Shown: one piece after another, positions 34,487-44,114 of the stretch | Layout of the letters: every line of letters starts with the position of its first letter | Numbering within the stretch: position 1 is the stretch's first letter | The notes under the pieces: generated by a model | The model's input: only the letters and a program-made list of their open reading frames with translations | Databases searched by the model: none | What the model was told of the DNA's origin: nothing | Assembly (NCBI GenBank): GCA_938007965.1 | Contig: CALLMH010000040.1 | Coordinates: forward strand, 1-64,000 | Length of the DNA: 64,000 nucleotides | Origin: an uncultured Saprospiraceae bacterium | GTDB taxonomy: Bacteria; Bacteroidota; Bacteroidia; Chitinophagales; Saprospiraceae | Direction of reading: 5' to 3' | Program-made: the position numbers and the translations under genes

Positions 34487-37039
34487 TTAAGCAGAGTTTC
34501 TACTCGCATTAATATTACCATAAAGGGATCTTGTTACGATTTTCTCATAGACTTCTTTGAGATCATTTTTATCTTCAGATAATTTTTGTAATCCATATTG
34601 TTGTATAGTCAACAATGGCAGTACGATTTGCTCCCTGATGCCGATCGAAGTCTTAGATATTGGCTCTTCCTGCATCAATTCAGAATATCCTGAAATCTCC
34701 AATAGCATATCTATTGATAATTTGTACTCATCATGCAATATCTGCCAGAAGCCACTATATTTTTCATTTTTCTTCATGTATGATGTGAGCTCGAAGTAAG
34801 ATTTAGTAAGCGACATCATACTATTGAGAATCAATGCTTTGAAAAATGGTAGTTCATTGAATAGATCCTTCACTTCTTGTATTCTATTCTGAGATTTTAG
34901 CGTGTTGATTGCCGTTCCGATACCGAAGTAACCAGGTACATTTTGTTTCAGTTGACTCCATGATCCTACGAATGATATAGCTCTAAGATCGCTTAATGTC
35001 AGTTGTTTTTTATTACCTCTTTTTCCTGGTCTACTTCCAATATTAGCATTACTGTAATACTTCAGTGTACTCATCTCCTCTAAGTAAGGGATGAATCTTT
35101 CGTGTTGTTTTAGCGCATCATATTTCTCGAAACTAAGATTGCCCAGTTCCTCCATCAGTGCTCTTTGTGCTTTTGATAAATCTGGTCTTTCGTCCTTATT
35201 TAGATGGTTTACAAGACCTGCTGTTATCATTTGCTCTACATTGTATATGAATGCTTCTTGAGTTCCATAAGTACTAGTTATGGTCTGACCCTGGATCGTC
35301 AGTTGGATCTCATTATTCGCTATCGCTTTTCCCTGAGAGGCGTAGAAGCTGTGTGTTTTTCCTCCTCCTCTGGCAGGTGGTCCGCCTCTACCATCGAAGA
35401 ATATAGAAGATACACCATTCTGATCACAGATTTTAGAAAGTGACTCTTTAGTATTGTGTATGCTCCAGTTGGCTCTGAGGTATCCTCCATCTTTTGTGCC
35501 ATCTGAGAAACCTAACATGATGGTTTGTTTACTTCCTCTTTTTACTACATGATTTTTGTATTCTGGCAGTGAGAATAGAGTATTCATCACACTTTCAGAA
35601 TTTTGCATTCCGACCATTGTTTCGAATAATGGTACGATATCAAAGTTAATATCTTTCGAATCATATCCGCACCACCTAAATAATGCATGCACAAACAATA
35701 TATCAAACGTAGTCTCAGAATTACTGATGATGTATCTATTACACCCATCTTCACCATTCTTCTTTTGGATATTCGCTAAGTTTTTTATGTTTCTTATGGT
35801 TTCTTTTATGATAGGCTCGTCATAATCGTCCGCATTGATTGTTATTTCTGCGTTCAGTACGATATCCATAAGTGCCTCATCAGACATCTCTTCGAGTGGT
35901 ACGTCGCTCAATCCATGCTTGGTCAAGATAGCATTGATTACTTTATTATGAATACTCGAATCTTGTCTGATATCTAGGGTAGCGAAGTGAGTCTTGAATA
36001 TATGGACCTTATCTATCAGCTTATCTAAGTCTTCTATGAATAGACTATTATAAGAAGTAGTTACTATTTTGTGTATATCATTCAGTGGTTTGATGATTTC
36101 GTCGAAGGTAATGAGGGCATTTTCATCAAACATAGAATCATAGAGTTTGTCCCTAAGGTCATTGAGTGGCTTTGTTACCTTTTTGAATGTAAGTTTTTTC
36201 TGTATTCCTTTCAATTCATGGTAGTAACACTTGAGAAGAGTCATCCTGAGTTCGTCGGCGACTGCTGTTGTAGTTTCTGCTGTTACGAAAGGATTACCAT
36301 CTCTATCTCCACCTGGCCAGAATCCGATTTTTACGATGTTCGGATTGTCAAATTTTTCATCATCGCTGAGCAGTTCCTTGATGCCTTGATAGATTTCTCC
36401 GATGGCATAATAGTATACATTTCTGAGATAGTAGATTATATTTTTAGCTTCTTCGAATGGGGTAGGCTTACTTTCATTTATAAAACTCGTCATTCCCAAT
36501 TGCTGCAAACTTAGGTCTATCGCAGTCAGATCATTGCGAGAAATCTGGCCTCTTAGATTATCAATGATGTCTAATACAGATAGGGGATAGAACTGGGTCG
36601 GATGTGCTGTAAATACGATTCTCACCCCAAAATCAGCAAGTTTCTTTTTCGCTATTGCCAATTTATCTTCCGATAGTTTTTGTATCAATTTTGACAGAGG
36701 TAGTGTAGTTTTATTTTCTGCCTTAGCGGTTAATCTTGCATCCTCTATACTATCAAACAATACGACCTGTCTTTCTACATATTGGATAACTCTAAAGAAG
36801 AAATCTAATTTGTCCTCTTCATTGACAATGTCAGTGTGTTGGTCAAAAAAGTGGTCGATGATCTGATTTGGGTTTTGGCCTTGTGAGAGACCTACTTGAC
36901 AGGCTTTGTGCAATAAGGGTATAAGCATACCTATATTCTCAACCTTCTCATACGGGAGATTCATAAATAGGCTATTGTACACCTTATATTTATTTTCTAC
37001 CAACTCCTGGTATTGTTGTATTTTTTTAGAATCATTCAT
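34487..37039 (-). CDS. ppc: Phosphoenolpyruvate carboxylase
   Basis: 850 residues. Catalytic histidine in FTAHPTQ (His146), GFWPGGDRDGNP, GFSDGTKDGGYLRANW and the glycine loop FDGRGGPPARGGGKT. It carboxylates PEP with bicarbonate to oxaloacetate, refilling the citrate cycle. The motifs differ from those of E. coli (TAHPTE, YSDSAKDAG, HGRGGSIGRGG). The difference at Glu to Gln after TAHPT is notable but seems lineage-wide as far as I recall. The usual aspartate-binding C-terminus is altered (ends SLYGNINASRNSA; the RNTG-type ending becomes ASRNSA). Likely in one operon with rlmH and the rhomboid gene. Confidence 0.88.
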   Translation of the reverse strand: MNDSKKIQQYQELVENKYKVYNSLFMNLPYEKVENIGMLIPLLHKACQVGLSQGQNPNQIIDHFFDQHTDIVNEEDKLDFFFRVIQYVERQVVLFDSIEDARLTAKAENKTTLPLSKLIQKLSEDKLAIAKKKLADFGVRIVFTAHPTQFYPLSVLDIIDNLRGQISRNDLTAIDLSLQQLGMTSFINESKPTPFEEAKNIIYYLRNVYYYAIGEIYQGIKELLSDDEKFDNPNIVKIGFWPGGDRDGNPFVTAETTTAVADELRMTLLKCYYHELKGIQKKLTFKKVTKPLNDLRDKLYDSMFDENALITFDEIIKPLNDIHKIVTTSYNSLFIEDLDKLIDKVHIFKTHFATLDIRQDSSIHNKVINAILTKHGLSDVPLEEMSDEALMDIVLNAEITINADDYDEPIIKETIRNIKNLANIQKKNGEDGCNRYIISNSETTFDILFVHALFRWCGYDSKDINFDIVPLFETMVGMQNSESVMNTLFSLPEYKNHVVKRGSKQTIMLGFSDGTKDGGYLRANWSIHNTKESLSKICDQNGVSSIFFDGRGGPPARGGGKTHSFYASQGKAIANNEIQLTIQGQTITSTYGTQEAFIYNVEQMITAGLVNHLNKDERPDLSKAQRALMEELGNLSFEKYDALKQHERFIPYLEEMSTLKYYSNANIGSRPGKRGNKKQLTLSDLRAISFVGSWSQLKQNVPGYFGIGTAINTLKSQNRIQEVKDLFNELPFFKALILNSMMSLTKSYFELTSYMKKNEKYSGFWQILHDEYKLSIDMLLEISGYSELMQEEPISKTSIGIREQIVLPLLTIQQYGLQKLSEDKNDLKEVYEKIVTRSLYGNINASRNSA

Positions 37040-37109
37040 GTGTGTAAATTGTAATTTCTCTTTTGTAAATAATCTTTTCTCTTTTGTATCTCTTTAAATC
37101 ACTTCTTGG

Positions 37110-37733
37110 TTAAAATGGCAATCCATTCATAAATTGATCGGTAAATACGCCAAGTGTCCTTGGGATCAATATGATGGTAAGCGCCATGCCCGCTAATGCT
37201 CCGTAGAAGTGGGCATCATGCCCGATATTGTCGTTGGCTTTTTTACTAGCATAGGAACTGTATGCTAGGTACAGTACTCCGAAAATTATAGCTGGAATAG
37301 GAATGGCAAAGTATAGTCTTAGTTCTGCCCACGGAAGAAATAATATAAAAATAAATAATATCCCAGATACAGCACCACTGGCACCAATCGCTCCATAATA
37401 TCTATTATTTTTATGCTTTATAAAACTTGGAATATCGGCTAGTATTATCATTAGGATATAGAGTAATAAGTATATACCTCGACCTAAGACATCTCCGTAC
37501 TGATCTAAATATAGGGTCTCAACTAAGGAGCCGAATTCGTACAAAACATACATGTTGATCCCTAGATGAAACCAATCTGCGTGCAAAAAACCACTTGAAA
37601 TCATCCGATACCATTCACCGTTTTGAGCTTCGGATACTGGATGGTGCTTAAGCTGTTCGAAAAACGATCGATCGGTAAATCCTTTGTAGGATACCAAGCA
37701 GGTAACAATAATAATAAGTATAGTGACTGTCAT
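37110..37733 (-). CDS. Rhomboid family intramembrane serine protease
   Basis: 207 residues, six helices. The first conserved block is WYRMISSGFLHADWFHLGINM, the catalytic serine is in GASGAVSG, and the catalytic histidine in HDAHFYGALAG. Rhomboids cut membrane proteins within the bilayer. Substrate unknown. The start is four bases from the rlmH stop and ppc follows by 70 bases. Confidence 0.88.
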   Translation of the reverse strand: MTVTILIIIVTCLVSYKGFTDRSFFEQLKHHPVSEAQNGEWYRMISSGFLHADWFHLGINMYVLYEFGSLVETLYLDQYGDVLGRGIYLLLYILMIILADIPSFIKHKNNRYYGAIGASGAVSGILFIFILFLPWAELRLYFAIPIPAIIFGVLYLAYSSYASKKANDNIGHDAHFYGALAGMALTIILIPRTLGVFTDQFMNGLPF

Positions 37734-37737
37734 GAAA

Positions 37738-38205
37738 TTATACGTTGTGGTATTTTTCGTTTCTAATTATAGTAAATGCTCGATATAGTTGTTCCAAAAA
37801 GAATAAGCGAATCATTTGATGCGAAAACGTCATCTGGGATAAAGATAACATTTTGTCAGCTCTTTTTTGAAGTAATTTATGAGCACCAAAAGCTCCAGCA
37901 ACCAGAAATATTATTTTTTTTGATGAATTGAGCTGGAGTTTTTCTATCACTTTGGAAAATTTTTGGGAAGTATACATCTCTCCAATTTCATCTAATAAGA
38001 TTAGATAATCCGAGGTCGATAGTTTGCTGTTTATGAGATCGTATTCCCTTTGTTTTGTTTGTTCAGCATTTTGACCAGGTTTTACGTCTTTTAGACATAT
38101 GGTAGAAAATTTACAATAATGTCCCAGCCTCTTTTCGAAAATGGCCATACCTTGATTGAGATACTTTTCATTTGTTTTTCCTATATACCAAAATTCTATT
38201 TTCAT
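37738..38205 (-). CDS. rlmH: 23S rRNA pseudouridine-1915 N3-methyltransferase
   Basis: 155-residue SPOUT methyltransferase. LLDEIGEMYTSQKFS, the knot loop FLVAGAFGAH and the C-terminal MTFSHQMIRLFFLEQLYRAF are characteristic, with the final KYH. It methylates pseudouridine 1915 in helix 69 of 23S rRNA. First gene of a leftward operon with the rhomboid protease and ppc. Confidence 0.92.
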   Translation of the reverse strand: MKIEFWYIGKTNEKYLNQGMAIFEKRLGHYCKFSTICLKDVKPGQNAEQTKQREYDLINSKLSTSDYLILLDEIGEMYTSQKFSKVIEKLQLNSSKKIIFLVAGAFGAHKLLQKRADKMLSLSQMTFSHQMIRLFFLEQLYRAFTIIRNEKYHNV

Positions 38206-38549
38206 TAATTTGAATTTCTGTTTTTAATAAAACTCAATGAATTAAGCTTCATCACATCCAACCAAGTTTCGTACAAAGAAAGCTGATCATCCTGCTCATA
38301 GGACAAAATTACGTCTACTTGATAGAAAAACAACAGTTGATTTATATTTTTTGGTCTTTGGATTGATATGTCTGTTTTTTCTCAGAGTCTTCAATTTATT
38401 AGCTTACATGTGATCCTGCATTTATCACAGGTTTCAGATGATCCACCGAAGGGCTTGGATAATTATAGATATCTTTTATATACTTTTATCTAGAACATAT
38501 ATTTTGTAATTGATGATCAACCAAATTAGGAATATTATGTTTGCTATCT
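38206..38549. other. Divergent intergenic region before crtD
   Basis: About 340 AT-rich bases between rlmH (leftward) and crtD (rightward), presumably holding both promoters. No open frame is convincing. The only clear element is the -7 box at 38536-38543. Confidence 0.5.
38536..38543 (+). promoter_or_regulatory. Bacteroidota -7 box close to crtD
   Basis: TATGTTTG, a full TAnnTTTG match, six bases before the crtD ATG at 38550, with TTG at 38510-38512 (23-base spacer). The expected transcript would be leaderless. Confidence 0.45.
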
Positions 38550-40007
38550 ATGCAAAAAGTAATAGTAATAGGGGCCGGAGTAGCAGGTATAGCGACCAGT
38601 ATCAGACTCGCCGTCAAAGGATATAGCGTTGACGTCTATGAAGCCAATTCTTATCCGGGCGGGAAGCTTTCGTCACTGACTTTGGGAGCATATAGATTTG
38701 ATGCAGGGCCTTCATTATTCACATTGCCGGAATTGGTCACTGAGTTGTTCGAATTATGTAGAGAAGATCCTAACGATTATTTTAAGTATTCGAAACGGGA
38801 CCATATTTGTAATTATTTCTGGGATGATGGATTTAAGTATTCGATGCCATCTGACCCATCATCAATATCAAAAAGCATAGCCGATAGTTTTCAAGTTGAA
38901 GAATCAGTAGTAAAATCTTATCTAGATAGTAGCAAAAGGAAATACAACTTGACAAATTCCATCTTCATCGAGAAGTCATTGCATAAATTGTCGACCTATT
39001 TTTCATTTGATACAGCAAAGGCTTTTTTCCAGTCTTTTAGATTGGACTTATTTACTACACTGCATAGCAAGAATGCGCAATCATTTAAAAATGATAAACT
39101 GGTTCAATTATTTGATCGCTACGCTACTTATAATGGATCTTCGCCCTACAAAACATCCGGCATCATGTCGATGATACCACACTTAGAGATGGATCTTGGA
39201 ACTTACTTTCCTGATGGCGGGATGGAGTCTATCTCTCAAAGTTTATATGAACTGGCCAAACGTCAAGGTGTGAATTTCCATTTTGATACCTTGGTCAGTG
39301 AGATTACTGTGGATAACAAAGTAGCCAAAGGGGTACAAGTAGATAATCTGATAATGGAGGCGGATGTCGTTGTTTCGAATATGGACATCTTCTCTACGTA
39401 TAACAGATTATTGCCAAGATCTCGTAAGCCTACTAAGATATTAAACCAAGAAAGATCTAGTTCTGCTTTGATCTTTTATTGGGGAATAGCTAGGCATCAT
39501 CCCGAATTAGATCTTCATAATATTATATTCAGCAATAATTATGAGGAAGAATTTTCTAGTATTTTTGATGATAAGGACATCTATGACGACCCTACAGTGT
39601 ATATCAATATATCGAGCAAGGCAAATGCTTCTGATGCGCCTGTAGGATGTGAAAATTGGTTCGTTATGATCAATACGCCAGGTGACTTTGGTCAAGATTG
39701 GGACACATTGATTAATAACGCCCGAAAACAAATTATTAAAAAAATAGATCGTGCATTGAATGTCGATATGGCAAATTTGATCGTCGAGGAAAGTATTTTG
39801 GATCCTAGACTGATCGAGTCAAAAACACACTCTCATCAAGGGTCTTTGTACGGGACATCGAGCAATAGTCGTTATTCTGCATTTTATCGTCACCCAAACT
39901 TCTCTAAACTGATTTCTAATTTGTACTTTGTAGGCGGATCAGTACATCCAGGTGGTGGTATTCCACTTTGTCTGAATTCTGCGAAGATAGTTAGCAACCT
40001 TATTTGA
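38550..40007 (+). CDS. crtD: Phytoene-desaturase-family carotenoid oxidoreductase (CrtD-like)
   Basis: 485 residues from ATG 38550. FAD-binding Rossmann motif IGAGVAGIATSIRLAVKG with EANSYPGGK, and the C-terminal FAD motif YFVGGSVHPGGGIPLCLNSA, both typical of the CrtI/CrtD family. The pairing with the next gene, cruF, suggests the 3',4'-desaturase (CrtD) rather than phytoene desaturase (CrtI); sequence alone cannot separate them with certainty. With CruF it would build the 1'-hydroxy end group of saproxanthin or myxol type carotenoids. The N-terminal TTG at 38541 is less likely as a start. Confidence 0.8.
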   Translation: MQKVIVIGAGVAGIATSIRLAVKGYSVDVYEANSYPGGKLSSLTLGAYRFDAGPSLFTLPELVTELFELCREDPNDYFKYSKRDHICNYFWDDGFKYSMPSDPSSISKSIADSFQVEESVVKSYLDSSKRKYNLTNSIFIEKSLHKLSTYFSFDTAKAFFQSFRLDLFTTLHSKNAQSFKNDKLVQLFDRYATYNGSSPYKTSGIMSMIPHLEMDLGTYFPDGGMESISQSLYELAKRQGVNFHFDTLVSEITVDNKVAKGVQVDNLIMEADVVVSNMDIFSTYNRLLPRSRKPTKILNQERSSSALIFYWGIARHHPELDLHNIIFSNNYEEEFSSIFDDKDIYDDPTVYINISSKANASDAPVGCENWFVMINTPGDFGQDWDTLINNARKQIIKKIDRALNVDMANLIVEESILDPRLIESKTHSHQGSLYGTSSNSRYSAFYRHPNFSKLISNLYFVGGSVHPGGGIPLCLNSAKIVSNLI

Positions 40008-40044
40008 ACTTGTCTGTTTAAGTCATAGTTAAACAAAAGGAGAA

Positions 40045-40743
40045 ATGTCCGAAGTCATAAAATTAATCAATCAGAAGATTATCCACTCACCTGTCTTTAG
40101 AGGTGTGAGCATTTCTCAGTTGACCTTATCTATTGGGATGTTATGGTTATTTACTATCTCGGCATTGATTGGTATTAGCCTCGGTTTTACAGATTGGTTT
40201 ATCCCTAAGACACCGCTTAATTTGCTCTTGGGGCTCGCACTTTTATTTATTCATGTTCCTTTATTGACTTATAAAAGCAAAGGTCTCTTCCTTATTGCAT
40301 TTTTAGTGGGTATGGGAGTAGAGATAGCTGGAGTTGCTACTGGTCAGATCTTTGGCGTATATGAATACGGCAGCAATCTAGGAGTGAAGGTATTGGGAGT
40401 TCCTATTATGATAGGCATATACTGGGCAGTTTTAGTGATCGTTACGTCACAAATTGCGAGATCTATCTTCAGCAATATGATTACTGTAGCTATCACTGGA
40501 GCTTCGTTGATGGTTGGTTTAGATTTCCTTATGGAACAACTGGCCAGTAGGTTTGATTTTTGGCATTTCGCGGGTGGGATTGCCGATTTGCAAAATTATG
40601 TTGCCTGGTTTTTTGTAGCGTTATTCTTACAGTTCTTATGTTACAAGATGGTACCTAAACATAATAGTTCTTTCTCCATGCATTTATATCTCAATCAAGT
40701 TGCTTTTTTTCTTGTGTCATACATTATCCTAGTACTGATTTAG
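40045..40743 (+). CDS. cruF: Carotenoid biosynthesis protein CruF-like (1',2'-hydratase)
   Basis: 232 residues, seven or so membrane helices. GVEIAGVATGQIFGVYEYG and LGVPIMIGIYW are hallmarks of the DUF422/CruF family, which adds water to the psi end of gamma-carotene-type carotenoids. The start ATG follows AAAGGAG, one of the rare clear ribosome sites here. It lies 37 bases after crtD, so the two act in one operon. No crtZ, crtY, crtB or crtW gene is in the window. Confidence 0.82.
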   Translation: MSEVIKLINQKIIHSPVFRGVSISQLTLSIGMLWLFTISALIGISLGFTDWFIPKTPLNLLLGLALLFIHVPLLTYKSKGLFLIAFLVGMGVEIAGVATGQIFGVYEYGSNLGVKVLGVPIMIGIYWAVLVIVTSQIARSIFSNMITVAITGASLMVGLDFLMEQLASRFDFWHFAGGIADLQNYVAWFFVALFLQFLCYKMVPKHNSSFSMHLYLNQVAFFLVSYIILVLI

Positions 40744-40795
40744 GGTGCCTAGATGCTATTTTTTATTATAGGATTACTTGATGTTGGTAGATCTG

Positions 40796-41944
40796 TTATC
40801 TACCTGACTTGTCTTTATTGGTGACTATACTGATTAAAGCGTTATTCCTGTTTTCTCCTTGGATCAATCCAAAATTGTCACTATGATAATTCCAATTTGC
40901 ATATCCAATGCCGCTCTTCTCAAACAGACTGATCATATCCTTATACCATCTGAGACGATCTTCTTCTGGCACATTGACGACGATCCCAAACTCTCCGCAA
41001 TATAAAGGTAGTCCCAACTTTTTAGCCTTTTCTATAGGTTGTTGCCACATTTCGAAAAGAACAGATTTATTAAAATCTACATCGACAAACCTAGATAATT
41101 CTGGTTTAATGTCAGCGGGTATTTTATCATATTTTTCTTTGGTCAAGATTACTCCAGGATATTTTACGGGACCATCATAGTCTTTAAGAAAGGTCCAATT
41201 GGCCTTGTAATGGCTCAACATAAATGGTTCGTAAAAATGAAAACTTAACAGGATATTGGGATCATTTTCTGGCACTTTCAATTCATCAAATGTATCAACG
41301 GCTTGCCAGCGATTAGAGCCGATTACTATTGTTCTTTCTGGTTCTAATTCTCTGATGGCTGCATGTGCTTTGGCGACCAGTTTATTCCAAGATTCATGGT
41401 CATCGGCTACGGCTTCATTCATAAGCTCATAAGCGACCACATGATTAGGATATTTTTTTAATGTTTTAGACAGATCTCGCCATAGATCGAAAAATTTTTC
41501 TTGTTCGGCAGGCACGGTCCACAGAGGTTTCTCTTTAGCATTGAAGTAATGGGATCTAAGAATATGCAAGTCGACGATTACATTCAGATCCGATTCTACA
41601 CACCAATTAATACACTTTTCTAGTAGCTCAAAAGAATCATCATGTCTCTTCCCATTTTCATCCCACATCTGTACTTCATCGATCGGTAATCGTATATGAT
41701 CAAATCCCATTTTTGCGATATCTTGGACATCTTTTTTAGTGAAAAATTCTTCTCGCTCAATACCTCGTCTATCACTTTGCGAGAGCCAATGTCCAATGTT
41801 AGTCCCCTTTGATACTTCAAATTTATCACTGGTCGATATATTTGATTTTGTTGTGCCTCCTGACTTTGGATTGCAGGAAAGCAGTATCCAACTCAAAATT
41901 ATAAGTATTACTAGTGTTCCTTTGATTGATATTATTTTATTCAT
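40796..41944 (-). CDS. Glycoside hydrolase family 5 (cellulase-like) lipoprotein
   Basis: 382 residues from the ATG at 41944, chosen because it gives a lipoprotein signal with lipobox ILLSC (about 18-22); the open frame extends 19 codons further. The TIM-barrel shows GTNIGHWLSQ, HIRLPIDEVQMWD, the acid/base glutamate in ELMNEAV and the nucleophile in CGEFGIV. Expected to hydrolyse beta-glucan or mannan, on the cell surface or in the periplasm. Alone in its operon. Confidence 0.85.
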   Translation of the reverse strand: MNKIISIKGTLVILIILSWILLSCNPKSGGTTKSNISTSDKFEVSKGTNIGHWLSQSDRRGIEREEFFTKKDVQDIAKMGFDHIRLPIDEVQMWDENGKRHDDSFELLEKCINWCVESDLNVIVDLHILRSHYFNAKEKPLWTVPAEQEKFFDLWRDLSKTLKKYPNHVVAYELMNEAVADDHESWNKLVAKAHAAIRELEPERTIVIGSNRWQAVDTFDELKVPENDPNILLSFHFYEPFMLSHYKANWTFLKDYDGPVKYPGVILTKEKYDKIPADIKPELSRFVDVDFNKSVLFEMWQQPIEKAKKLGLPLYCGEFGIVVNVPEEDRLRWYKDMISLFEKSGIGYANWNYHSDNFGLIQGENRNNALISIVTNKDKSGR

Positions 41945-42405
41945 TATACTATGTGTTATTCCTAAAGGGGGGTATTGATAATGGTTGCAAGATATATCCA
42001 AGCCTATTCTTAAAAAAATATAATACTCAATTTTGTGAAACTGATTTTAAACTTGATCAAAGATTAGAAAAGAGTGACGAAATATAATCGTTACCTAATA
42101 TTGAACGCATTTTAGTTTATCGGTTCTCGGTTGTAAAAAAAAATAATATGTTTGGGATCGTTATATAGATTTGGTAAATCAATCAATTCGATCATCCTAG
42201 CAAAATCTAAGATAATACCATCTATTACGTCATTATTTAAAAATGACTCTGAGTAAGGGTTTCTGAGTGATTTAGGATTAGGACATTTGTCTTATGTACC
42301 CAAGTAATAATTTGGGTGGAGGCAATCGAAAAATGAGTTAATCACTTTGCAATTCAGACTTGTATGCTTAAAAATCAGCATCTCTACTAATAAACCCCAT
42401 GGAAT
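41945..42405. other. Intergenic region of about 460 bases
   Basis: Between two leftward genes. No open frame I trust. It has an inverted repeat ACCCAA (42298-42303) / TTGGGT (42312-42317), about 90 bases past the stop of the peroxidase gene, without a T-run. Confidence 0.4.
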
Positions 42406-43746
42406 TTAGTCACATCCCAAATCAAGAATCGATTGTGTATCTGCATTTGGAAAACAAGATTCAGATGGTACCGAAGTAGGTTGATATCTTATTAGATTAG
42501 GGTCTCTTAATCCTGTTTTGATAAATGCTTTTAAATGTGATTTTTCTTCGTCAGTTAGTCCGAGAGGCTTAAACTTAATAGACATTTGAGATTCTGGAAC
42601 ATTGAAGTTTTCTCTGACGGCATTATTCTTATATTCGATTAGATCATCTAATGTCTTAGCACTTGCACCGTGAAAGAAGAAGTCTGAATCAGCATTGTTA
42701 TATATTCCAGGAACTTTGAATTTGTATAAATCTTCTTCGAGTTGGGTGAATGCAGCTCTACCTTCATTCCTGAAATCATTAGGATCTGTAGAGTATGAAG
42801 GTTGCTGGTACATATCATTGACACCAAGTGCATGAAATTCTGGTGAGCCTAGATTTTCGTTATAGTGACAGGTAGAACAATTGGCTTTTCCAAAAAAGAG
42901 AATAGCACCTCTTTTTTCCTTGTAATCTAACGCATCAAGGTTTCCTTTCAACCAATTTTGGAAAGGGGCTCTATTCGATATTATTGTTCTTATATACGCA
43001 GAAAATGCGAATGATGCTGTCTCTGTAGTATACCTCTCTTCCTCTGGTACATCAGCAAAAGCTTCATCAAACAACTCAATGTAGCCGTTTTCTTCTAGTA
43101 CAGGTTTACTTATTTCTATCCTGTGTACATGTAATCCTTCGAGGTTTTGGGTTTCGATTCCTTCGTGACCTAGTTTATTGAGCATCGCAACTTCATCTTG
43201 ATCCCATAAGTGTTCAGTTCCTTCATTTACACCTGTAGATCCGAATTGTCCGTTCCAAAATGTATTGGTGACATATGCCACATTTACAAGACTAAGTGCT
43301 CGTGCATCTTGTACATCGAGCTCATCTTCTTCGTATTCGTTGTTCATGAGTCTATTCTCACCATTTATACCGAATCCGACACCGCCATCAGCTATACCTT
43401 GAAATGTTCCAGGCTTAAAGCCAGCTTCGGGAATGTGGCATGATGCACATGAGTAAGTACCTAATCCTGAAGGCTTCATAGGATTCGTAGCAAGTCCCGT
43501 ATCATAAAACATAAACTTCCCAAGATTGACCTTTGCTTCTGTTAGAGGGTTGGTTGGATCTTGAGGGATTTGATCTAGATCATTTTCTGAAGGAAGTACG
43601 TAAAAATCAAGTTGACCATTCGGGGCAGAAGCGGATACTAAATTCCTTAGTTGAGTGTCTAACTCTATGAGCGTAGGCATTCTATCCTTAGTACACGAAA
43701 AAACGGAAACAACTATTATAGTAAAAACGAGACTGATCTTTCTCAT
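42406..43746 (-). CDS. Di-haem cytochrome c peroxidase family lipoprotein
   Basis: 446 residues from ATG 43746, which yields a lipoprotein signal with SVFSC; a TATATTTG promoter box at 43795-43788 makes the upstream ATG at 43779 nearly leaderless and less likely. Two c-type haem motifs, CASCH (about residue 100) and CSTCH (about 296), place it in the CcpA/MauG family. The axial or catalytic residues are not certain by eye. The protein needs the Ccm system, part of which is encoded at 20-23.7 kb. Substrate could be hydrogen peroxide or an oxidised protein. Confidence 0.85.
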   Translation of the reverse strand: MRKISLVFTIIVVSVFSCTKDRMPTLIELDTQLRNLVSASAPNGQLDFYVLPSENDLDQIPQDPTNPLTEAKVNLGKFMFYDTGLATNPMKPSGLGTYSCASCHIPEAGFKPGTFQGIADGGVGFGINGENRLMNNEYEEDELDVQDARALSLVNVAYVTNTFWNGQFGSTGVNEGTEHLWDQDEVAMLNKLGHEGIETQNLEGLHVHRIEISKPVLEENGYIELFDEAFADVPEEERYTTETASFAFSAYIRTIISNRAPFQNWLKGNLDALDYKEKRGAILFFGKANCSTCHYNENLGSPEFHALGVNDMYQQPSYSTDPNDFRNEGRAAFTQLEEDLYKFKVPGIYNNADSDFFFHGASAKTLDDLIEYKNNAVRENFNVPESQMSIKFKPLGLTDEEKSHLKAFIKTGLRDPNLIRYQPTSVPSESCFPNADTQSILDLGCD

Positions 43747-43787
43747 TGTTTTATTTTTATCCTTTATAAATATGTTCACGGGGAGTG

Positions 43788-43795
43788 CAAATATA
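43788..43795 (-). promoter_or_regulatory. Bacteroidota -7 box for the di-haem peroxidase gene
   Basis: TATATTTG on the minus strand, a full TAnnTTTG match, about 42 bases before the chosen ATG at 43746. Confidence 0.45.
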
Positions 43796-44014
43796 TAATC
43801 TATTCTTGTAATTTATTGTTCATTTGCAATTTATTTTATTTTTGGTTTTATTTGATAATTAATATAACTAATTTGTTTATAGTGTTTAATGTATTGCATT
43901 TTAGTATTATATGTAGGGTTGACAATTTGTTAACTTTTACCAGCTAATCAACACTCCTTTTTTCCGTCGATCTAAAGAAATACTTACAATTATTCATTAT
44001 CTACTATATTATTA

Positions 44015-44022
44015 TATTTTTG
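44015..44022 (+). promoter_or_regulatory. Bacteroidota -7 box upstream of pdhB
   Basis: TATTTTTG, a full TAnnTTTG match, 92 bases before the pdhB ATG. This would give an 85-base leader. The rest of the 368-base gap (43747-44114) is AT-rich with no frame. Confidence 0.45.
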
Positions 44023-44114
44023 CAGACCGTAACTAAACGAAGCTATAATTGATATGTTGTAGTGGACAAGCTTAAGTTCATTTTTAGATAACTATAGAAA
44101 GAAAAATATAACAA

